A stretch of DNA of 47,781 bases from Euryarchaeota archaeon UBA181 (lineage in GTDB: Archaea > Thermoplasmatota > Poseidoniia > Poseidoniales > Thalassarchaeaceae). The DNA lies in NCBI GenBank assembly GCA_002496725.1, contig DALI01000067.1:1-47781 (forward strand), written 5' to 3'. The notes under the pieces are model-generated. The model searched no databases, was not told the DNA's origin, and worked only from the letters and a program-made list of their open reading frames with translations. The stretch's first letter is position 1; every line of letters starts with the position of its first letter. Positions 44,291-47,781 of the stretch are shown here, piece after piece. Made by a program: the position numbers and the translations under genes.

Positions 44291-45355
44291 CTAAGAGAAG
44301 TATGCCTGTATCCCTGGGACATTGGCAACAGCCGCCCCATAAGTCCCAAGATGATCATCAGCATTGGTAGCAACCATTCCATCAGTATTGAGAAGGTCAC
44401 TAAGTATCTCTCTCCCCTCACTGTCTTCGTTTAGGGAGACTAGGGCACTCTGCACGAGTCCCACTGTCTCGCTGTCCATATCGTCTGGATTGTAGAGTGC
44501 CGGGTGGCTTGGTGCTTGTCCGAATGAAGGAAGCATTACCAACTCATCAAGATCTAAACACCAATCGTCACCATCGGCAACCCCGTCATCATTCTCATCA
44601 CAATACAAACGGTAAGCAGTGTCCTTAGTCAATGCAACATCTCCGTAGCCAGTCATCATACACTTCATGGCACCCTTGTAACCAGAGTACTGAGTGCCTC
44701 CCTCGGGGATACTTGACCCCTCATCGAAAAAGTTAGTCACAGTGGCCCTGAGGGAGTCAATATCATTTGGATCACCAATGACTTCAGCATAGTCATTTCC
44801 GATCAGATATCCCATGGGAATTAGCATTCCAGCGCTCTTCAACCATCCAGTATGGCAAGACTTCTTGCCTTCCATCAATGCGAAAGGATCAGTTTCTGGG
44901 TCGTCATCAAGATGAGCAGCAGCGATATCAGAGTCCGCTTTTACCCATGCTGCGGCATTGTAGTACGTTCTACCGTCAGACTTCCATTCAGCAGCGAGTA
45001 TATCTAAGTCATAGACTTCCCATGCTAACCACGCTGCAGCACCGTCTACGAAGCCAATATCGGCATTTCCTTTGTCAATAGCCTCAATAATCCCCCCAGA
45101 ACCAGTAACTGGGTATATCTCAACATCCATCCCAGTCATGGCACTCATCTTATCTGCGAGATGCTGTGGATTCTTATCCCAGATCAAGTAGGTGTCCTGT
45201 ACCTCAAATGCAATTGTCAGGCAGTTATCCTCATCTTCGCAAGACTCATAGTTTACATCGAAGATTAAGTACAAAACTCCTGCCGAAACAACCAATCCCG
45301 CCATTAGAAATGCCTTATTTGCCATAGCCCAACTTCCAATCTCCTCTGCTCTCAT
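44291..45355 (-). CDS. Transferrin-lobe-like iron-binding protein (PBP2 fold), membrane-anchored
   Basis: 354 residues, about one transferrin lobe after an N-terminal helix (14-32). Matches to transferrin: VDG at 103-105 (Asp104, like human Asp63); YYNAAAWVK (Tyr131/132, like Tyr95); GKKSCHT (Thr169, like Thr120); AGMLIPMG in register with AGWNIPxG; YSGYKGAMKC (Tyr226, like Tyr188); GDVALTK; YRLYC; and APSHPAL (His284, like His249). The anion-binding Arg124 is Lys173. Cys167/Cys232 correspond to Cys118-Cys194. Cys252/Cys266 correspond to Cys227-Cys241, including the 14-residue spacing. An automatic annotation might say phosphonate/phosphate (PhnD-like) ABC binding protein, also PBP2 fold, but the CHT, GAxKC and ligand pattern favours transferrin. 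Likely exported and tethered, binding Fe(III) with carbonate. ATG 45355 or 45325 may be the start. No permease or ATPase is adjacent. Confidence 0.78.
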   Translation of the reverse strand: MRAEEIGSWAMANKAFLMAGLVVSAGVLYLIFDVNYESCEDEDNCLTIAFEVQDTYLIWDKNPQHLADKMSAMTGMDVEIYPVTGSGGIIEAIDKGNADIGFVDGAAAWLAWEVYDLDILAAEWKSDGRTYYNAAAWVKADSDIAAAHLDDDPETDPFALMEGKKSCHTGWLKSAGMLIPMGYLIGNDYAEVIGDPNDIDSLRATVTNFFDEGSSIPEGGTQYSGYKGAMKCMMTGYGDVALTKDTAYRLYCDENDDGVADGDDWCLDLDELVMLPSFGQAPSHPALYNPDDMDSETVGLVQSALVSLNEDSEGREILSDLLNTDGMVATNADDHLGTYGAAVANVPGIQAYFS

Positions 45356-45385
45356 GTTTGTTCGTGAGATGCTTTAGACATAAAA

Positions 45386-45401
45386 TTTAGGGTTACCTAA
45401 A
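45386..45401. promoter_or_regulatory. DtxR/IdeR-like iron-box palindrome
   Basis: TTTAGG, spacer GTTA, CCTAAA: a perfect 6-bp dyad 31-46 bp upstream of the transferrin-like ATG. On the gene's strand a TATA-like AAATAAAA lies just before it, so the dyad covers the likely transcription start. TTAGG/CCTAA half-sites are those of DtxR/IdeR-type metal boxes, though the classical bacterial box has wider spacing. Binding by an iron-dependent repressor is inference. Confidence 0.5.
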
Positions 45402-45455
45402 CTCTTTTATTTTAGAATCCAATAATATTTTAATACTGAAGATGAATGATTTATT

Positions 45456-46031
45456 TCAGATAAGAAAAAACCATTTCGGTTTAGCAAATAACCATCCCAA
45501 AGAAGATTTCGAAGCACTGAATAGGTCTATCCTATGTCTTCCTACTCTGACTATCCTCACTCCAGAATCCTCGGCCCTTTCGCGCCAGTAGTCACGGTCT
45601 TCATCAGGAAATGAGATAAGGAATCTCTCAGGTGTCGACATCAATATCCATTTGTCCATGCCTGAAACAGATTCTAGAATCTCTTCTCTGCAATGATCAG
45701 ATAAGACATTCTTAATTTCTATCATGACCCTCTCACTCCTTTTCCGGAGTAATGAGATTACTTCCTGAAATTTTGGGATATTGATCCCTATGGATTTTCC
45801 TGCTTCAGAAATTTCTCGGAAACTCAATCTAGCAGTACTAATTTTTTCTCCGTTTAGTGTGATTGTATCATCGTGGAAAACGAATAGAATCCCATCTGAA
45901 GACTCATGGATATCAAACTCCCAGTACTTGAAATTCTTATCAGATACCAAGTCTAATGAATTATGGAACCCTTCAATGGTATTTTCTAGATAGGTACCGG
46001 AAGCCCCCAGCCGATGACCTAGATTTTTCAC
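45456..46031 (-). CDS. Glycerophosphodiester phosphodiesterase-like protein, short
   Basis: 191 residues with the GDPD active-site order: GHRLGA (His-Arg), the YLENTIEGF helix, EFDIHESSDG (metal Glu and Asp), HDD and MIEIK. It is shorter than usual GDPDs (about 240-260), mostly in the second half of the barrel, so it may be a minimal member. It could hydrolyse glycerophosphodiesters or a related lipid head group. The start is GTG 46031, sharing GTGA with the gar1 stop (4-bp overlap), so translation is coupled to gar1. The gap of 100 bp after it holds the promoter of the transferrin-like gene. Confidence 0.8.
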   Translation of the reverse strand: MKNLGHRLGASGTYLENTIEGFHNSLDLVSDKNFKYWEFDIHESSDGILFVFHDDTITLNGEKISTARLSFREISEAGKSIGINIPKFQEVISLLRKRSERVMIEIKNVLSDHCREEILESVSGMDKWILMSTPERFLISFPDEDRDYWRERAEDSGVRIVRVGRHRIDLFSASKSSLGWLFAKPKWFFLI

Positions 46032-46480
46032 CTTCTTCCACGACCTCTGGAATTTTTCCTAGAGCCACGTCCATCATACCGGGGGCTTCTGCTTCTTTGC
46101 CCTCCTCCTCTTTTATTGGAACCCCCTCTTCCCCCACTGCTCTGAAACTTTCTCTTTTTATCGCTATCTCTGGATCGGCCACTCTCATTTCTGTAGCCAC
46201 TCTTTCCGTCTCTATGGCGATTTCCACTACGTTTCTCTCTGGCTCTGCGTGGGGCGATTTCAACAGGAGATCCGATCGTTCGCTCGACCTCAACCCCTCT
46301 CGAAACCGGGTGTATATGGACAAAACCAGAGTCTACCGGGCCGATCACTGTATCGACTCTGCCTAATATTTTACCACCCTTAACCCGGATTGTATCTCCT
46401 AGATTGGGAGATCTCCCCTCAAAGGAGGCTAGAAGACCCCTCATATGGGAAATCTCTTCCACTCTCCCAGAAAAAGTCAT
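46028..46480 (-). CDS. gar1: H/ACA RNP subunit Gar1 with basic RGG-rich tail
   Basis: 150 residues. The first ~75 form the Gar1 beta-barrel: SGRVEEISHMRGLLASFEG, LGDTIRVKGGKILGRVDTVIGPVDSGFVHIHP, as in Gar1 of box H/ACA guide RNPs that make pseudouridine in rRNA. The rest (about 76-150) is very basic and rich in Arg, Gly and Ser (GGRGGSNKRGGG, RGSRKNSRGRGRR). Eukaryotic Gar1 has RGG tails, while characterised archaeal Gar1 proteins are generally short and lack them. ATG 46480 is chosen over 46519 because GGAGGA lies 6 nt upstream; it begins right after the stop of the preceding gene. Confidence 0.85.
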   Translation of the reverse strand: MTFSGRVEEISHMRGLLASFEGRSPNLGDTIRVKGGKILGRVDTVIGPVDSGFVHIHPVSRGVEVERTIGSPVEIAPRRAREKRSGNRHRDGKSGYRNESGRSRDSDKKRKFQSSGGRGGSNKRGGGQRSRSPRYDGRGSRKNSRGRGRR

Positions 46481-46481
46481 T

Positions 46482-47781
46482 CTAGTTCCTCCTTCGATAG
46501 AAAATAATTCCCAAGGCAAAAGACAAGATCACACTAATAAGGCCGCCAGAAGGAAGAATTTCCCCAATACCGCCAGCATCCTCATCACATAGGCTTGGGT
46601 CGCACTCGCAGGTGAGGGCCTGACAGACTGGCTCTACAACTTCGAACAGAATTGAATTATTGACGACTTGGTAGACGTTGGTACATTTGTACGAGTCGTC
46701 GCAACCCTCCACTTCAACCGTGTGCTCACCAGATTCCCAAAGTGAAAAGTCAATCAGAGGCGTAGACCATGAGTTTCCTGAAACACTGACTGAACCAGCT
46801 GTGGTACCATCAACTCTCATTGTGAAGGAAACGGACTCTCCATCAGGGTCACTGTACTGACCTTGCATGGACCATTTAGAACCATCCCATATTGAGTCTG
46901 AGATGGATATCAGAGGAGGGGAACTCTCCTTGATAATCCCAAGTAAGTAATTATTACTCATTGTGAAAATTCCCTCTCCAGATACCAAAACTCGGACATC
47001 AACGCCTCCAGGTTGCATATTTGACGAGCTTCCCTGGACATGTACCGGGCCAGAGGAGTCAATGACTACCGTCCCTAAATCCTGAGAAGAAGCACCCTGA
47101 ACAAGATGAACAGACAAAATTAGGTCTGGCCAACCTGAATTTCCATCTATGGTGATTTGATGGGGATCAGTCAAAATATCAGATCCTGAATATACCGAGA
47201 ATGGAACTCCAATATGCCATGTTCTATTTTCAGTCATCAATCCATCATAATCCCTTGCGGCGCAAGTGACATCAATAGTTCCTGATTCAGGAACACTAGC
47301 CATTAGTGACCTATCTCCTGCCTCCCAGAAGTTCAAACCATTATCGCCATTGCAAATTATTTCTAAATTTGAGACACCATCCTCGTCATTGAACCATCTC
47401 GAGACCCCTTCGTCCCAATCGGCCCAGATCACATCTCCCGAATTTGGCACTGGGAACCAAGTGCCATTGGAAGGAGAATCATCGGTCCATGTAGGGGGCG
47501 CGGGTTCAGGAATTGGCGCAGTGGTGAAGTCAAAGAAAAGATCCTCCCCAATCGGCCAGTCTTCTCTGTAACCATTCGGACTGAGTTCGAGGGTCAGAAT
47601 TCCGTCATTGCTGACGAGATCGAATGTCGATGAACCATCTCCTATACATCCCCCTACAGTAGGGGCCTGTCCTCCGCTAATGGACTCATTCAAACCCACA
47701 TCTCTTCCCTCGCACTCGTCCGACATTTCTAGACGAAGGCCATTCGTCTGTGGAAAGGTGAAATCGAATCTAGCCCCAGAA
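46482..47781 (-). CDS. Surface protein, partial (5' end beyond the right edge), C-terminal anchor
   Basis: The frame stays open to the right edge: upstream of the ATG at 47726 it still reads residues ending NGLRLE with no stop, so that ATG is probably internal. The visible 433 residues are Asp/Ser/Gly/Trp-rich and Ig-like (for example TVEVEGCDDSYKCTNVYQVVNNS), with paired Cys. Near the end, CQALTCECDPSLCDEDAGGIG is Cys-rich, then LPSGG, a membrane helix (LISVILSFALGIIF) and YRRRN. This is a C-terminal anchor or sorting-type signal. I do not recognise the family. Its last codons overlap the ribosome-binding site of gar1. Confidence 0.7.
   Translation of the reverse strand, partial: SGARFDFTFPQTNGLRLEMSDECEGRDVGLNESISGGQAPTVGGCIGDGSSTFDLVSNDGILTLELSPNGYREDWPIGEDLFFDFTTAPIPEPAPPTWTDDSPSNGTWFPVPNSGDVIWADWDEGVSRWFNDEDGVSNLEIICNGDNGLNFWEAGDRSLMASVPESGTIDVTCAARDYDGLMTENRTWHIGVPFSVYSGSDILTDPHQITIDGNSGWPDLILSVHLVQGASSQDLGTVVIDSSGPVHVQGSSSNMQPGGVDVRVLVSGEGIFTMSNNYLLGIIKESSPPLISISDSIWDGSKWSMQGQYSDPDGESVSFTMRVDGTTAGSVSVSGNSWSTPLIDFSLWESGEHTVEVEGCDDSYKCTNVYQVVNNSILFEVVEPVCQALTCECDPSLCDEDAGGIGEILPSGGLISVILSFALGIIFYRRRN

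Noticed and set aside
44291..45355. Annotation as phosphonate/phosphate ABC transporter binding protein
   Set aside because: The fold family overlaps, but no transporter permease or ATPase is nearby and the ligand, CHT and disulfide pattern matches transferrin better. Kept as the main alternative.
47726..47726. ATG at 47726 as the true start of the rightmost gene
   Set aside because: The frame is open to the window edge with similar composition, and no signal peptide follows that ATG, so the gene most likely begins outside the window.

Overview
The window looks like a chromosomal segment from a planktonic marine euryarchaeon of the Marine Group II / Candidatus Poseidoniales type. Archaeal information-processing genes (radA, hel308, cgi121, rpoK, gar1, an NFACT/Rqc2 homologue, an archaeal-type initiator tRNA) sit beside genes for an aerobic, protein- and surface-oriented heterotroph (heme A synthesis, aconitase, 2-oxoacid:ferredoxin oxidoreductase, thiolase, tryptophan 2,3-dioxygenase, peptidases and very large anchored surface proteins). 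The lineage is inferred from gene content and style; there is no rRNA here to confirm it. Genes are densely packed, many overlap by 4-11 bp, GTG starts are common, and AT-rich TATA-like boxes precede several genes. I see no insertion sequences, CRISPR arrays or phage genes.

Layout. 1-8.8 kb: a partial dihydroorotase (left edge), initiator tRNA-Met, radA, then a leftward block of hotdog thioesterase, hel308, cgi121 and an M3 peptidase, and a rightward AstE/AspA-type zinc hydrolase. 8.8-19.4 kb: a furin/kexin-like membrane protease with calcium-type repeats, an isopropylmalate/homocitrate-synthase-like enzyme, and a leftward run of kynA, thiolase, rpoK, ctaA and ctaB, then a GNAT acetyltransferase. 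19.4-26.7 kb: NFACT, an alpha/beta hydrolase coupled to a membrane retropepsin-like protease, a Nudix-MBL fusion, an aldo/keto reductase, a small membrane protein and tRNA-Gln(CTG). 26.7-34.1 kb: korB-korA, a membrane-anchored cyclophilin, aconitase and an unknown acidic protein. 34.2-42 kb: a 2145-residue anchored surface protein and S-adenosylhomocysteine hydrolase. 42-47.8 kb, all leftward: a partial surface protein, gar1 with an RGG-type tail, a GDPD-like phosphodiesterase, a transferrin-lobe-like protein, a PQQ-sugar-dehydrogenase-like lipoprotein and a TPR membrane protein.

The most striking item is the gene at 44291-45355. It is about the length of one transferrin lobe. It appears to keep equivalents of all four transferrin iron ligands (Asp, Tyr, Tyr, His), the anion-binding Thr and two transferrin disulfides, and it has an N-terminal membrane anchor. 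About 30 bp upstream of its start lies TTTAGGGTTACCTAAA, whose half-sites resemble DtxR/IdeR-type iron boxes. Together these suggest an iron-regulated archaeal transferrin-like iron capture system, perhaps linked to the PQQ-dehydrogenase-like lipoprotein that follows. Other notable items are the furin-like convertase, the retropepsin fused to a membrane module with a Gly/Arg tail, the Nudix-MBL-winged-helix fusion, Gar1 with a eukaryote-like tail, and several inverted repeats at promoters and gene ends.
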